Shown: positions 49,162-58,776 of the stretch, piece by piece | Layout of the letters: every line of letters begins with the position of its first letter | How positions within the stretch are numbered: the first letter of the stretch is position 1 | Assembly (NCBI GenBank): GCA_022627495.1 | Contig: JAKEGJ010000022.1 | Location: 1-64,000 of the forward strand | Reading direction: 5' to 3' | From: Microcaldota archaeon | GTDB taxonomy: Archaea; Micrarchaeota; Micrarchaeia; Anstonellales; Bilamarchaeaceae | Length of the DNA: 64,000 nucleotides | Notes under the pieces: model-generated | Database searches by the model: none | Told to the model about the DNA's origin: nothing | What the model saw: only the letters and a program-made list of their open reading frames with translations | Translations under genes and position numbers: made by a program

Positions 49162-52100
49162 ATGGTATTCATCTCGCGCCTTAAACTAAGGAATTTCAAG
49201 TCCTTCAAGGCGGCCGACGTACAGCTTTCCAAGACATTCATCTGCTTTGCTGGCCCCAATGGCAGCGGCAAGTCCAACCTCTGCGACGCGATACGCTTCG
49301 CCATGGGCGAGACTTCCCTGCGTTCCCTGCGCGCGAAGAAGGTGCGCGACCTGATATTCAGCGGCTCAAAAAGCGCCGAAGTCACGCTGATTTTCGAGGA
49401 CGATGGCGGGGGCAGGGGGACCGGCTACGAGATAAAGAGGGCCATCCGGGAGGACGGCAAGATACGCTACAGGCTTAACGGCAAGCGCACCACGCGCAGC
49501 ACCATACATGAGACGCTCCGCAGGCACAACCTGGATGAGAGCGGGCGCAACACGATAGCCCAGGGGGAAGTGCAGCGCATCATCAGCATGAACGGGAAGG
49601 AGCGGCGCGCGATAATAGACAGCGTGGCGGGAATCGCGGAGTTCGAGGCGAAGAAGAAGGAGGCGATGGGGGAGCTGCAGACCGTCGACGACCGGATACG
49701 GGAAGCGCGCGTCGTGCTGGGCGAACGGAAGGTGTTTCTGGACGAACTGGGGCGGGAAAAAGACGTCGCGCTGAAATACATCGATGCGAAGAAGACGCTC
49801 ACGAACGCAAAGGGCACGATCCTCAAGGCCGAGGTGGAGAAACTGGAGAAGGACCTTTCCGAAGCGCTCCGCAACGAGGAGAAGCTCCTTGCGGTTAAAA
49901 GCGCCAGGGATTCGGAGATGGCTGGAATCGAGGCGAAAATCAGCGAGGTCGATTCCAGGCGGGCCAAGACAAGCGAGATGATTGCGGCGAAGCAGAAGAC
50001 CAATGCGCTTATCCGCAGGCTCGAGGAGCTCAAGGCATCCGTGGGCTCGAAAAAGCAGCTTATCGAGGACAAGGAAGGGGCCCTGATAACCATCAGGAAG
50101 GAGCGGAAGGCGCTTGCGGAGGAGATGGCTGCGGACAAGGAAGCGGTCGCGGCGCTCGGGAAGGAGATAGAATACCTCCGGGCCGAGCTGGCGAAGGCTG
50201 AATCGGCCCTTGCCGCCGCCGGGGGCGCCCCGCAAGACGAGGTTGCGGCGGGAATCCGGAAAGAGCTTGGGGAGCGCGAGGACGACCTGCGCAGCGCGAA
50301 GGAGAGGCTGGTGCTCCTCGCATCCGAGATGGAGGCCAAGGGGGAGCTGATTGCGGCCAAGAAGGAGGAGGAGCGCAGCATAACCCCGAAGGAAAGCGAA
50401 GGCGCGGAAGCGCCGGACGATGCGGCGGCATTGAAGAGGGAGATAGAGCGGCTCGCCCGGGAAATCGACCGCTCGTTCTCCAGGACGAAGGAGATAAACG
50501 CCCAGATGGCCGACCTGGACCGGGACATGCTGGAACTGAAGGAAAAGGCGTCGATATTCAAGGTGAGGGCGTCGCCGCAACTGGCGAATCCCGCACTCAG
50601 CTTCATCAGCGAAATCATGAAGGAGAGGGGGGCGGGCATATACGGCACGGTCGCGGACCTGGTTTCGTTCGACGCCGAATATGCCAGCGCGGTCGAGGCC
50701 GCGGGGGGCGCCCGGCTCCTGTACGTGGTCGTCGACTGCGTAGATACCGCCACGCAGGTGATAGACAAGCTCAAGAAGGCCAAGGCCGGGCGCGCCACGT
50801 TCATCCCGCTCGATTCGATACGCACCCCCCAGCCGGCCAGGGCGGGGGGCTTCGCTTCGGTGATAGAGGCCGTCACGTTCAGGGAGGAGGTCCGCAGGGC
50901 CGTGGAATACGTCTTCGCTGACACGCTCCTCGTGGAGACCGTCTCGGATGCCAAGCGGCTCGGAATAGGGACCGGCAGGATGGTCACCAAGGACGGCGAG
51001 ATATTCGAGCGCTCAGGAATAGTCAGCGGGGGCCGCAGCCAGAGCGGAGTCCTCGGCGCCAACGCGCTCCGGAAGATAGAGAACGAACTGGAAGGCGTCA
51101 AGTCGACGAAGGAGTCCATGATGCAGGAGCTCTATTCCATCCGCGAAGGCGAATCGCGCCTGCGCGGCGAGAAGGCCCAGCTCGAAATCCGGCTGAAAAC
51201 GCTCGAGATGCAGCAGCGAATCGGCGAGGAGAGGAGGAAGGAGCAGGAGCAGACGCTGCGGCGCAAGGAGCAGCTTGCGCGCGAGATTGAGGCGCTTTCC
51301 GCATCGCTTGCAGAAAGAAGCGCCGAGAAGGAGAGGCTGGCCGCCCTCCTGGGGGGCAAGGAGCGCGAGGCCGAGCACTACCGCAGGAAGCTCGAGGCCG
51401 CCGAGGCAGAATTCAGGACGCATGCCGAGGAGAGCAGCAGGAAGAAGGCGGACCTAAGCGCAGCGGCCTCATCGCTGAAGGCAAAGATGGAAGGCAGGCA
51501 GAGCGAGATTAACCTCCATAACCGCACATCCGCCCAGAGGGAGGAGAGGGCGAGGAAGCTGGCCCAGGACGAGAAGGAGGCGCAGGCGAAGGTGGCCGAG
51601 GTCACGAGGCAGATAAAGGACGACGAAGCCGAGCTCGCCCAGACCGAGGAGAAAATCAGCTCCGTCAGCAAGGAGATCGAAGGCCTGTTCGAGGAGATGA
51701 AGGCGTACGAGAACGACTTGCAGGAATTGGGCCGCAAGAGGGGCTTGATAAGGCTGGATTTGGACAAGAATGCGAAGGACATGAACCTGCTTACTGTGAA
51801 AAAAGCAACGGCATCGACGAGGCTCGAGGACATCCGGGCGGAATTCAGCGCGTATTCGGGCGCGGAGTTCATCGAAGCACCGAAAGACGAGCTGAACAGG
51901 ATGGTCGCCGAATCTGAGACCATGCTGGCCAGCCTCGGGAACGTCAACATGGCCGCCATAGAGATGTTTGACCGGAGGAAGGCGGAGATAGACGAGGTGG
52001 AAGGGAAAATCGGGAAGCTGGACACCGAGCGCGAAGCGATACTGGGGATGATAAGCGAGATAGACGAGCACAAGAAGGACGCCTTCTTCGAGACGTACAA

Positions 52101-52542
52101 CGCTGTCAGCGACAATTTCAGCAAGCTGTTCAAGCACATCTCGGTAGGCCAGGGGCATTTGGCCCTCAGCGACGCGGCGGACCCCTTCGAAAGCGGCCTC
52201 TTCATCAAGCTCCGCAGGAACAACCAGGAGCACGCCCTGGACGCGCTCTCAGGAGGCGAGAAGACGCTCGTCGCCCTGATGTTCATATTCGCCCTGCAGT
52301 TGTTCAAGCCCGCGCCGTTCTACATTCTCGACGAGGTGGACGCCGCGCTTGACAAGCCGAACAGCAAGAACCTCGCCGACCTCGTCGCCAGCCTCGGCGC
52401 GGACAGCCAGTTCATAATAGTGACGCACAACGACACCGTGATGTCGAATTCCGACTCGGTGATCGGCGTGACCAAGGCCGATGGCACGTCCAAGCTTGTT
52501 GGCATAAAGCTCAAGCAGGCCGTGGCCCAGGCCCAGACTTAA
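49162..52542 (+). CDS. smc: Chromosome segregation ATPase SMC
   Basis: A 1126-residue protein. Walker A GPNGSGKSN (about 31-39), long coiled coils (about 165-480 and 650-960), hinge domain (about 485-645, with GIYGTVADLVSF), signature LSGGEKT (about 1028) and Walker B YILDEVDAALD. SMC dimers compact and segregate DNA. CTTTTTAACC lies about 33 bases before the ATG. NMN adenylyltransferase follows after 12 bases and is probably co-transcribed. No ScpA/B genes are adjacent. Confidence 0.95.
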   Translation: MVFISRLKLRNFKSFKAADVQLSKTFICFAGPNGSGKSNLCDAIRFAMGETSLRSLRAKKVRDLIFSGSKSAEVTLIFEDDGGGRGTGYEIKRAIREDGKIRYRLNGKRTTRSTIHETLRRHNLDESGRNTIAQGEVQRIISMNGKERRAIIDSVAGIAEFEAKKKEAMGELQTVDDRIREARVVLGERKVFLDELGREKDVALKYIDAKKTLTNAKGTILKAEVEKLEKDLSEALRNEEKLLAVKSARDSEMAGIEAKISEVDSRRAKTSEMIAAKQKTNALIRRLEELKASVGSKKQLIEDKEGALITIRKERKALAEEMAADKEAVAALGKEIEYLRAELAKAESALAAAGGAPQDEVAAGIRKELGEREDDLRSAKERLVLLASEMEAKGELIAAKKEEERSITPKESEGAEAPDDAAALKREIERLAREIDRSFSRTKEINAQMADLDRDMLELKEKASIFKVRASPQLANPALSFISEIMKERGAGIYGTVADLVSFDAEYASAVEAAGGARLLYVVVDCVDTATQVIDKLKKAKAGRATFIPLDSIRTPQPARAGGFASVIEAVTFREEVRRAVEYVFADTLLVETVSDAKRLGIGTGRMVTKDGEIFERSGIVSGGRSQSGVLGANALRKIENELEGVKSTKESMMQELYSIREGESRLRGEKAQLEIRLKTLEMQQRIGEERRKEQEQTLRRKEQLAREIEALSASLAERSAEKERLAALLGGKEREAEHYRRKLEAAEAEFRTHAEESSRKKADLSAAASSLKAKMEGRQSEINLHNRTSAQREERARKLAQDEKEAQAKVAEVTRQIKDDEAELAQTEEKISSVSKEIEGLFEEMKAYENDLQELGRKRGLIRLDLDKNAKDMNLLTVKKATASTRLEDIRAEFSAYSGAEFIEAPKDELNRMVAESETMLASLGNVNMAAIEMFDRRKAEIDEVEGKIGKLDTEREAILGMISEIDEHKKDAFFETYNAVSDNFSKLFKHISVGQGHLALSDAADPFESGLFIKLRRNNQEHALDALSGGEKTLVALMFIFALQLFKPAPFYILDEVDAALDKPNSKNLADLVASLGADSQFIIVTHNDTVMSNSDSVIGVTKADGTSKLVGIKLKQAVAQAQT

Positions 52543-52554
52543 GGAGATGGTTTG

Positions 52555-53088
52555 ATGAAATCAATGAAACGAGCGTTGTTCGTAGGAAGGTTCCAGCCGT
52601 TCCACCACGGCCATTACTATGCGATAAAGAAGCTGCTGAAGAAGTTCAACGAGGTAGTGGTCGTGATAGGCAGCTCGGAAGACTCGTACAGCCCCGAGAA
52701 CCCCTTCACCTGCGGAGAGCGCATAGAGATGATGAGGGCCTGCTTCACGAAAGGCGAGCTCGGGAGGATGATCATCGTGCCGGTGCCGGACGTGAACGAC
52801 AACCGCGTCTGGGTGGAGCATGTCTTCATGCACATACCGAACATAGACGCGGTTTATTCCAACAACCAGCTGGTGAAGATGCTCTTTTCCAAGCACGGCA
52901 TCCTGGTCAGCACGATAGACTTCTATGACCGCGGCCCCAAGGAGGGCTCGAACATCCGCAGGATGATGGCCGACGGCGACCGGGGATGGACGAAGCACGT
53001 GCCGCCCAAGGCCGTCTTGTGCCTGGACGCTTTCGAAGCCGAGCCCAGGATAAAGAAGATTGTCAGGATGGGAGCAAGACACGTCTGA
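52555..53088 (+). CDS. nadM: Nicotinamide-nucleotide adenylyltransferase, archaeal type
   Basis: A 177-residue nucleotidyltransferase. GRFQPFHHGHYYAI has the HxGH motif, and EGSNIRRMM corresponds to the ISxTxIR motif. It makes NAD from NMN and ATP. AAGGAGATGG precedes the ATG at 52555 (a second ATG lies nine bases on). The gene follows smc in the same transcript. Its last 26 bases overlap the convergent membrane-anchored protein gene. Confidence 0.93.
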   Translation: MKSMKRALFVGRFQPFHHGHYYAIKKLLKKFNEVVVVIGSSEDSYSPENPFTCGERIEMMRACFTKGELGRMIIVPVPDVNDNRVWVEHVFMHIPNIDAVYSNNQLVKMLFSKHGILVSTIDFYDRGPKEGSNIRRMMADGDRGWTKHVPPKAVLCLDAFEAEPRIKKIVRMGARHV

Positions 53089-54193
53089 TGCTGATTATCC
53101 GATCGCCGAGTGCAAGTGCGCTCACATTCAGCTTCAGCGTGCTGTTTATTTCGTATTCGTCGGCCCCCTCGGCCTGCAGTGGTTCGAACGCGCCGAAATC
53201 GTAGGGCGAATCCGACAGGGACAGCGTGTAGAGGTAGCGGACCGAGTCCGGGGCGATGTCCAGTTCCGGCGTCCGGTTCGTGACGATTACGAGCGTCGAT
53301 GCGGGCAGCGTGTAAGGGGTATCGGCGAAGTTGGCCCAAAGCTCTGTCACGTTGTCGAAATAGGGCGCGACCTGAGCGCTGCCGGAATCGATATATGTGA
53401 TATAGGAAAACTGCTTCTTCACCATGATTTGGCCGACTGTCAGCTGGGGGCTGAATATGATGGAGTCCACTTTCTGGTACTGTGCTTCCCCATATTCGCT
53501 CACGTTGCCCAAGCGGTTGCGCTCGGCCCACGGGACGGAGTATTTGTAGGATGTCCCGTCCAGCGAAACAACCTTCGCATCCAGGAGCGCCTCTATCGCC
53601 TGGAGCGTGAAGCTGGCTGACGAATAGTCTATGATGGCCTTGTCCCGCAGGACCACGTCCATTGAGACTGTGACCGCGCTGTCGGCATCCAGCAAGGGCT
53701 CCGTCACCACCCTCACAACACCGCTTGGCATGGAGGTCGTTATTTTGCCCGAAACGGTGTCGACGATGATGTCCTCGCTCACCGCGACGTTCGCGATGGC
53801 ATACCCCGTGACGTTCATGCCGCGGAGCCATGTGGCTATGGGATAGACGTCATCGCGCGTCTCCGTGGTGACATAATACGAGTTCTCCTGCTTCTGGATA
53901 TCGCGCACTCCGTCGTGCAGCCGCAGCGAGTCGATTACGGCCTGGCTTGTGTCGAGGGGCAGGAGGAGCATCGGGTCGTACGTCCGGATGGTGCCGTTGA
54001 ATACCGCGCTTCCGGATACGTTCTGGCCGGACGGCGTTGCGGGGCCCGGGCCGGAATTGTAGCTTCCCCACTGGAACGGCTCGAGCATGAACATGAGTAT
54101 CGCGAGGACCGCGGCGCCACCTACCCAGTACTTCTTGTCTATGCCCAGGAACAGGCCTTCCTTCGCTTTTTCCTTAACCTTGACATTGGCCAT
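53063..54193 (-). CDS. Membrane-anchored protein of unknown function
   Basis: A 376-residue protein. One N-terminal membrane span (about 23-40, WVGGAAVLAILMFML) follows a basic cytosolic tail; the remaining 330 residues would be external and look like alternating strands and helices. Several N-x-S/T sites occur (FNGTIRT, MNVTGY). I recognise no family. GGAGAGGC precedes the ATG. It converges with and overlaps nadM by 26 bases. Confidence 0.7.
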   Translation of the reverse strand: MANVKVKEKAKEGLFLGIDKKYWVGGAAVLAILMFMLEPFQWGSYNSGPGPATPSGQNVSGSAVFNGTIRTYDPMLLLPLDTSQAVIDSLRLHDGVRDIQKQENSYYVTTETRDDVYPIATWLRGMNVTGYAIANVAVSEDIIVDTVSGKITTSMPSGVVRVVTEPLLDADSAVTVSMDVVLRDKAIIDYSSASFTLQAIEALLDAKVVSLDGTSYKYSVPWAERNRLGNVSEYGEAQYQKVDSIIFSPQLTVGQIMVKKQFSYITYIDSGSAQVAPYFDNVTELWANFADTPYTLPASTLVIVTNRTPELDIAPDSVRYLYTLSLSDSPYDFGAFEPLQAEGADEYEINSTLKLNVSALALGDRIISIRRVLLPS

Positions 54194-54279
54194 GGGATAT
54201 GCCTCTCCAAAGAATGATGAATGAACTGGTGACTAATTGCGCATAAAACTTAAAAAGCAGGAAGTCCGTTTGTCTATCC

Positions 54280-55059
54280 ATGTGCGAGCTTTGCCAGAAA
54301 GCCAGGGACAGCGGCAAATACGGGAGCTTCATCGCAGGCATGCTCAAGGAGGACAGGGCACGGATGGAGTACTCGAAGGAGATGGCGAAGACGCTCGGGC
54401 CCGTGGCCAGGAGCGCGTACAGCTCCATGAACTGGCCGGTGAAACTGGTCTATCCGATGTTCGAGGCGCGCGCGGCGTATGCGGTCCCGAACAACTATTT
54501 CCAGAACATTGTGATGGACGGGGAGCGCCTCGGCAACGGGTTCGCCCACGGCGCCATGCGCTCGGCCTTCTTCGCCGGCGGCAAGCTTGTCATCCTTTCG
54601 AAGTCCGTGAATTTCCATGACGCGAAGGAATTCTTCACGTCTTACCTGCTCCTGCACCTGGAGAGAGGGGAGTACCAGCAGGCGGTCGGGGCCGGGGAAA
54701 TCAGGATTACCGCGGATTTGGAGAAGCCCATGATGAACCTCGTCTCGGGCAAGGTGGAAAAGAAGCGCATCGCCTTCACGTTCATCCACCAGTCCGTCGA
54801 TGGCAGGATAGTGTCGAAGGAGCAGGCGGCGACTTCGGCCAGGTTCAAAAACGTTTATGCGAGATACGGAGGGGCGTCGATGAAATCCGCCTCCATGGAC
54901 ATGGAAGGGTATGCGATTACCGTGCCGCATTTTTCCCCGCACCCGTACCTGCTGCAGCTTCACTCGGAATTCGGGTACGAGACCAACAAGGAGTTCCAGC
55001 TCCATGCGGCGGACTATTTCAGGGCGCACCTCGGCCAGCCGGGCGTGGCGGGCGTTTGA
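54280..55059 (+). CDS. Hypothetical protein with N-terminal CxxC
   Basis: A 259-residue protein starting MCELCQKARDSGKYG, with a single CxxC. The rest is a mixed alpha/beta protein without recognised motifs. It has helix-rich first and last thirds and a strand-rich middle (IRITADLEKP, KKRIAFTFIHQSV). No signal peptide. The ATG lies about 28 bases after CATAAAACTTAAAAAGC, a leaderless arrangement. Divergent from the membrane-anchored gene. Confidence 0.7.
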   Translation: MCELCQKARDSGKYGSFIAGMLKEDRARMEYSKEMAKTLGPVARSAYSSMNWPVKLVYPMFEARAAYAVPNNYFQNIVMDGERLGNGFAHGAMRSAFFAGGKLVILSKSVNFHDAKEFFTSYLLLHLERGEYQQAVGAGEIRITADLEKPMMNLVSGKVEKKRIAFTFIHQSVDGRIVSKEQAATSARFKNVYARYGGASMKSASMDMEGYAITVPHFSPHPYLLQLHSEFGYETNKEFQLHAADYFRAHLGQPGVAGV

Positions 55060-55167
55060 CCGCACATGAGCACATGTGTTATTATTCGCGGTCAGAAATG
55101 ACATTTTTTAAAACCAACGCTGGAATTCCTGTCCATAGAGCATACGGTCTGGCAGGGGTTGCTTGAT

Positions 55168-55713
55168 ATGAAGCAAAGAACGGCGATAACATCGGCGCAT
55201 GAAAGACCGGCGAGGGCGGCATTTGCCATTCTCGCCGCGGGTATGGCGATTTCAGCCTGCGACTTGATTGATGGCGGGCCGTCCGGCATGAGGGGGCGCT
55301 CCCCAAGGATTGCAGAATCCGCGGCAAGTGGCGCTTCGTCTCCTAAATCAGCAGCATCGGCGCAAAAGAACGCTGATGCCGGAAATGCGGCGAGCGCGGC
55401 AAGCAAAGGGGCGCAGTCGAAATTGCCGCAAACAGCCAGGGAGCGGCTTCTGTCAGCAGCGACTTCCAGGGTGTGGGAGATACGCGAGCGCATAAATGCG
55501 AGCCCGGAGCAGGATTTGCATATCACCGTGACGCTTTCCGTCGGCGCGGGCGGGCATCCGGTTTCGGTCATGGGCGCTACGGCCAGCACCGGCAGGGGCG
55601 GGGCATCGCGCGATGTCGCGGACATCCTCGCCTTGGACATGAGCGGCCTAACGATGCCAGGGGCGGGCGCGAAACGCACAACCACGGAATCCGTAATCAT
55701 CAAGGGCGAATGA
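55168..55713 (+). CDS. Small lipoprotein with low-complexity spacer
   Basis: A 181-residue protein. The signal ends AAGMAISACDL (lipobox Cys). A long Ala/Ser/Gly/Lys spacer (about 35-100) precedes a C-terminal domain of about 75 residues with strands (DLHITVTLSVGAGG, HPVSVMGATAS, TTESVIIKG). The C-terminal pattern is faintly like the TonB C-terminal fold, but I would not assign it. The start at 55168 follows GGGGTTGC; a TTG nine bases earlier is possible. Confidence 0.6.
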   Translation: MKQRTAITSAHERPARAAFAILAAGMAISACDLIDGGPSGMRGRSPRIAESAASGASSPKSAASAQKNADAGNAASAASKGAQSKLPQTARERLLSAATSRVWEIRERINASPEQDLHITVTLSVGAGGHPVSVMGATASTGRGGASRDVADILALDMSGLTMPGAGAKRTTTESVIIKGE

Positions 55714-55749
55714 TGCGCAAGATGCGCGGAAAGCCCCTGCAGATGCGCT

Positions 55750-56871
55750 TCAGTTGCTTTGAAGCTTCTTCTTCTTGCGCTCGAAAAGCGGCACGTAAAT
55801 CAGGAGGATTGCGCCCTGGATGATGAGGGCCGTGCGGATGTCGCTGTATGCGATTATCAGGAAGCCGAATAGCGTGCCGGAGAGGCGGCCCAGATTCAGC
55901 ATGTATTCCCGGCCGACCATCGTATTCGCCAGGGATTTGGAATTGTCGACAGCGAGGGCGAGGGGCAGCGGGAAGAAGATGCGGCTGAAGAAGTTCACGA
56001 GGCCGAATCCTACGAAGAACAGCGACAGGGTCGGGGCGAAGCCGGCGAAGATAGCGGAGACGCCGAAACAGGCGGCGACCGGGAGCAGGAATGAGCGGCG
56101 CTTCTTGAGCCGGTCCGAGAGTTTCGCCGTGATGAGCGTGGCGACGACGGCGAATATCGTCACGAGCGAAGTAAAAATGCCGAATTCCTCTGGCCTGCTC
56201 ACATAGAGGAGAAGCATCGTGGGGAGGCTGACCGACACGATGACCGCCGCTCCGAAGCCTTCCATGAATATCAGGCTGCGCAGGCCGGTGATGGATTTCA
56301 TCGCAGAATCGAAATCATAGCGGTATTCCCTGTTGCCGACTAAAAGCGCCGCGGCCGCGAAAGCCATCGCGAACGATGCTATGGCAAGCAGGTACAATGT
56401 CTGGAAGCCGAGCGTCGCAGCCAGGATGCCGGCGAATGCAGGCGTGACTAGCGAGATGACCGGGCCGACAGAGTAATAGATGGCGCCCAAAGTTGCGTGG
56501 TTATCCTTGCGGAACTCGTAGAACAGGATGTTGAACGGAGCCCAGAAGAGGACGTGCGTCGTGCCCAATAAGAGGCGGAAGGCGGCGGCCGTCCATTCGC
56601 CCTGGAATGTGTACAGCAGCGATACAGAGACTGCGGCCATGCAGATGCCGGCGAGCATGAAATCCCTGGCCCGGAAGCGCCGGAAAACCGGGACCATCAA
56701 TAACGCGGCGACAAACCAGAATGCGTCCGCGAGATAGATTTCCTGCAAGGGCATCCCGATGCTGTAGAAGTAGACCTCGAAAAGCGACCCTGCGAGCGCC
56801 CCGCCAATCGTCCAGAGCGAGTAGACGATAATCAGCCTGATGAAAGGATTGCCGTTCCCGGTGTTGGCCAT
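55750..56871 (-). CDS. Major facilitator superfamily transporter
   Basis: A 373-residue protein with about 11-12 membrane spans (IYSLWTIGGALAGSLF..., FWFVAALLMVPVF, VVATLITAKLSDRLKKRRS). The loop SDRLKKRR corresponds to the MFS signature between spans in the second half. Substrate unknown. The start at 56871 (MANTGNG) is 23 bases after the agmatinase-family stop, in the same direction, so the two may be co-transcribed and the transporter may handle a polyamine or related product (inference). The C-terminus is Lys-rich. Confidence 0.82.
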   Translation of the reverse strand: MANTGNGNPFIRLIIVYSLWTIGGALAGSLFEVYFYSIGMPLQEIYLADAFWFVAALLMVPVFRRFRARDFMLAGICMAAVSVSLLYTFQGEWTAAAFRLLLGTTHVLFWAPFNILFYEFRKDNHATLGAIYYSVGPVISLVTPAFAGILAATLGFQTLYLLAIASFAMAFAAAALLVGNREYRYDFDSAMKSITGLRSLIFMEGFGAAVIVSVSLPTMLLLYVSRPEEFGIFTSLVTIFAVVATLITAKLSDRLKKRRSFLLPVAACFGVSAIFAGFAPTLSLFFVGFGLVNFFSRIFFPLPLALAVDNSKSLANTMVGREYMLNLGRLSGTLFGFLIIAYSDIRTALIIQGAILLIYVPLFERKKKKLQSN

Positions 56872-56893
56872 ATGGAAGCCTTTGTGGCGGGGA

Positions 56894-57790
56894 TCACACG
56901 CTTTTTCCTGCCTTGCCTGCATAGAAGGAGTATCCGAGCAGCTTGTAGGCGAGCTTTGCGGCGAAGAACTCCGACTGCACCGAACCGGGGATTGGGAGGA
57001 GCTCGACGATATCGAACCCCACGATTTTCTTCTCCCTTGCGACCGAGCGCAGGAGTTCCAGCGCCTGCGCCCACTTCACGCCCCCAGGTTCAGGCGTGCC
57101 GACGCCGGGGCAGTCCGAAGGGTCGAAGCCGTCGAGGTCGATGCTGACATAGACAGCGTCGGTCAATTGCGACACGATTTTCTCCGCATCAAAATCCGCG
57201 CCCCAGTGGATGTATTCCCCGAGTTTCGCCTTCTGGATGTAATCGACTTCCTCGCGGCAGACGCTGCGGATGCCGACCTGCGAGGCGATTTTCACATGGT
57301 CCCGGATGCGCCTCATCGCGCATGCGTGGTTGAATCTCGTGCCCTCGTATTCGTCGCGCAAATCCGCATGCGCATCAATCTGGAGGACTGAAAGCTCCCC
57401 GTGCCTTTTTGCGAGCGCGGAAACGACGCCGACGCTCACCGAGTGCTCGCCGCCGAAGAGGATTGGGAACTTGCCTTTTTTGATGACGCCATCCGCCATC
57501 TCCTCGACGCGCCTGATTGTTTGTTCGGCCGAGCCCATGTCCGGCTCCATCTCCGCAAGCGTGTGGATGCCCAGTTTTTCCGCGACGTCCAAATCAAGCT
57601 CGCGGTCGTAGAACTCGACCTGCCGGCTTGCGGTGATTATCGCGTGCGGCCCGTACCTGGTCCCTGCCATGAAGGACGTCGTCCCGTCGTACGGGACGGG
57701 CAACACTGCGACCCTGCTCTCTTCCATCGGGCACTGGTAGCCCATGAACGCGTATGGCGCCCGGATGTGCGTGAATACCATGTCAGTCAT
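56894..57790 (-). CDS. speB: Agmatinase/ureohydrolase family enzyme
   Basis: A 298-residue enzyme. Mn ligands are in FGGEHSVSVG (His), QIDAHADLRDEYEG (Asp, His, Asp) and VSIDLDGFDPSD (Asp, Asp). The family hydrolyses agmatine to putrescine and urea, or arginine and related guanidines. GTRYGP and GVGTPEPGG fit agmatinase-like members. The start overlaps the stop of the HPr-kinase-like gene. Together with the spermidine-synthase-like gene (26.6 kb) it could supply polyamine for aIF5A modification; the exact substrate is uncertain. Confidence 0.88.
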   Translation of the reverse strand: MTDMVFTHIRAPYAFMGYQCPMEESRVAVLPVPYDGTTSFMAGTRYGPHAIITASRQVEFYDRELDLDVAEKLGIHTLAEMEPDMGSAEQTIRRVEEMADGVIKKGKFPILFGGEHSVSVGVVSALAKRHGELSVLQIDAHADLRDEYEGTRFNHACAMRRIRDHVKIASQVGIRSVCREEVDYIQKAKLGEYIHWGADFDAEKIVSQLTDAVYVSIDLDGFDPSDCPGVGTPEPGGVKWAQALELLRSVAREKKIVGFDIVELLPIPGSVQSEFFAAKLAYKLLGYSFYAGKAGKSV

Positions 57791-58727
57791 CTTGTCCGGT
57801 CAGCTTTTTTAGCCTATCCAGGGACTGCTGCGGCGTCTCTATCGTGTTCAAGAGATAGACCGGGGCGCGGGCGAAGAGCTCCGTGAAGAACGCCTTGCGT
57901 TGTGCCATGCGCGATTTGCTCCGGATGAGCTGGTGCGGGTTGCAGAAATCGTTTTTCAGCATGAATGAGAGCGCATCGGCCTTCGAGAGCTTTTGCGCCG
58001 GGGGGAGGGACTTGTCCCGTGTAAGGAGGACGGTGGCGGCAAGTTCTGATTCGGTCCGTATGCGGTCTGCGCCCAGCAAACGGCGCACGTCCACAATCGA
58101 GCGGTCCTGCAAATCCTTCCGCATCCCCTTTAGCTTCGCCTGGTATTGCGGCCAGCTTTTCCCAAGGTCGCCGCGGATGTAAGAGTTTTTTTCCGAGGAA
58201 TAGACGAGCGTGTCGTTTTTCGCGAGGCGCACGAAGAACCAGTCGTCGGTGAGGAAATTGCTGTGCGGGTCCAGAAGGAGGCCGTATGTGAGGGTGGTCT
58301 TTCCGCTTCCGGATGGCCCGATTATTGCCGCGCCCCGGCCCTTATGGTCAATGAAAGAGCCGTGCACCGAGTAGCGGCGGTGCTCGGACGTGAAGTCCTC
58401 CATGAAGTCCGCAACAAGGGCGAGCGCGATGGATTTCACCCAGCCGTAGTAGCCGCAGCCTTCTATGATTGCCGTCTTCGAGAGCGGCTCATACCGCACG
58501 CGGAGCTTCTTCCCTTTTACGGCGAACAGCCTCGCATGCGGGCGTATCCAGTCCGGCATCAAATCGAAATTGTCCTCCCACATGTCCTTGAACTCGTGGC
58601 TGTCGGTGAAGAATTTCACGCACGTGCCGTGGATGACGGCCTTGCGCTCGAAGAGGCTGGAGGTGTAGAGCCTGGCCATCAGCATGTCCTTCTCCTTCTG
58701 GGAGATAAGTTCGACCTTGTACTGCAT
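57783..58727 (-). CDS. HPr kinase-like P-loop protein
   Basis: A protein of 314 residues. The central P-loop AIIGPSGSGKTTLTYGLL (about 130-147), preceded by RYSVHGSFIDHKG and followed by LTDDWFFVR, resembles HPr kinase/phosphorylase and related PEP-carboxykinase-like folds. No HPr or PTS component is in the window. I favour the ATG at 58727, 27 bases from the TATA box AAAATTTATAACG; the longer start at 58742 lies too close to it. Its stop overlaps the agmatinase-family start, so the two are coupled. The real phosphoacceptor is unknown. Confidence 0.75.
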   Translation of the reverse strand: MQYKVELISQKEKDMLMARLYTSSLFERKAVIHGTCVKFFTDSHEFKDMWEDNFDLMPDWIRPHARLFAVKGKKLRVRYEPLSKTAIIEGCGYYGWVKSIALALVADFMEDFTSEHRRYSVHGSFIDHKGRGAAIIGPSGSGKTTLTYGLLLDPHSNFLTDDWFFVRLAKNDTLVYSSEKNSYIRGDLGKSWPQYQAKLKGMRKDLQDRSIVDVRRLLGADRIRTESELAATVLLTRDKSLPPAQKLSKADALSFMLKNDFCNPHQLIRSKSRMAQRKAFFTELFARAPVYLLNTIETPQQSLDRLKKLTGQDD

Positions 58728-58776
58728 GCAGGTGAATCTCATAGGTCGTTATAAATTTTATCGGAGATGTCTATGC

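Noticed and set aside
49467-51119. Long open frame antisense to smc, rich in Ser
   Set aside because: It mirrors the coiled-coil codons of smc on the opposite strand; no promoter or ribosome site and no family.
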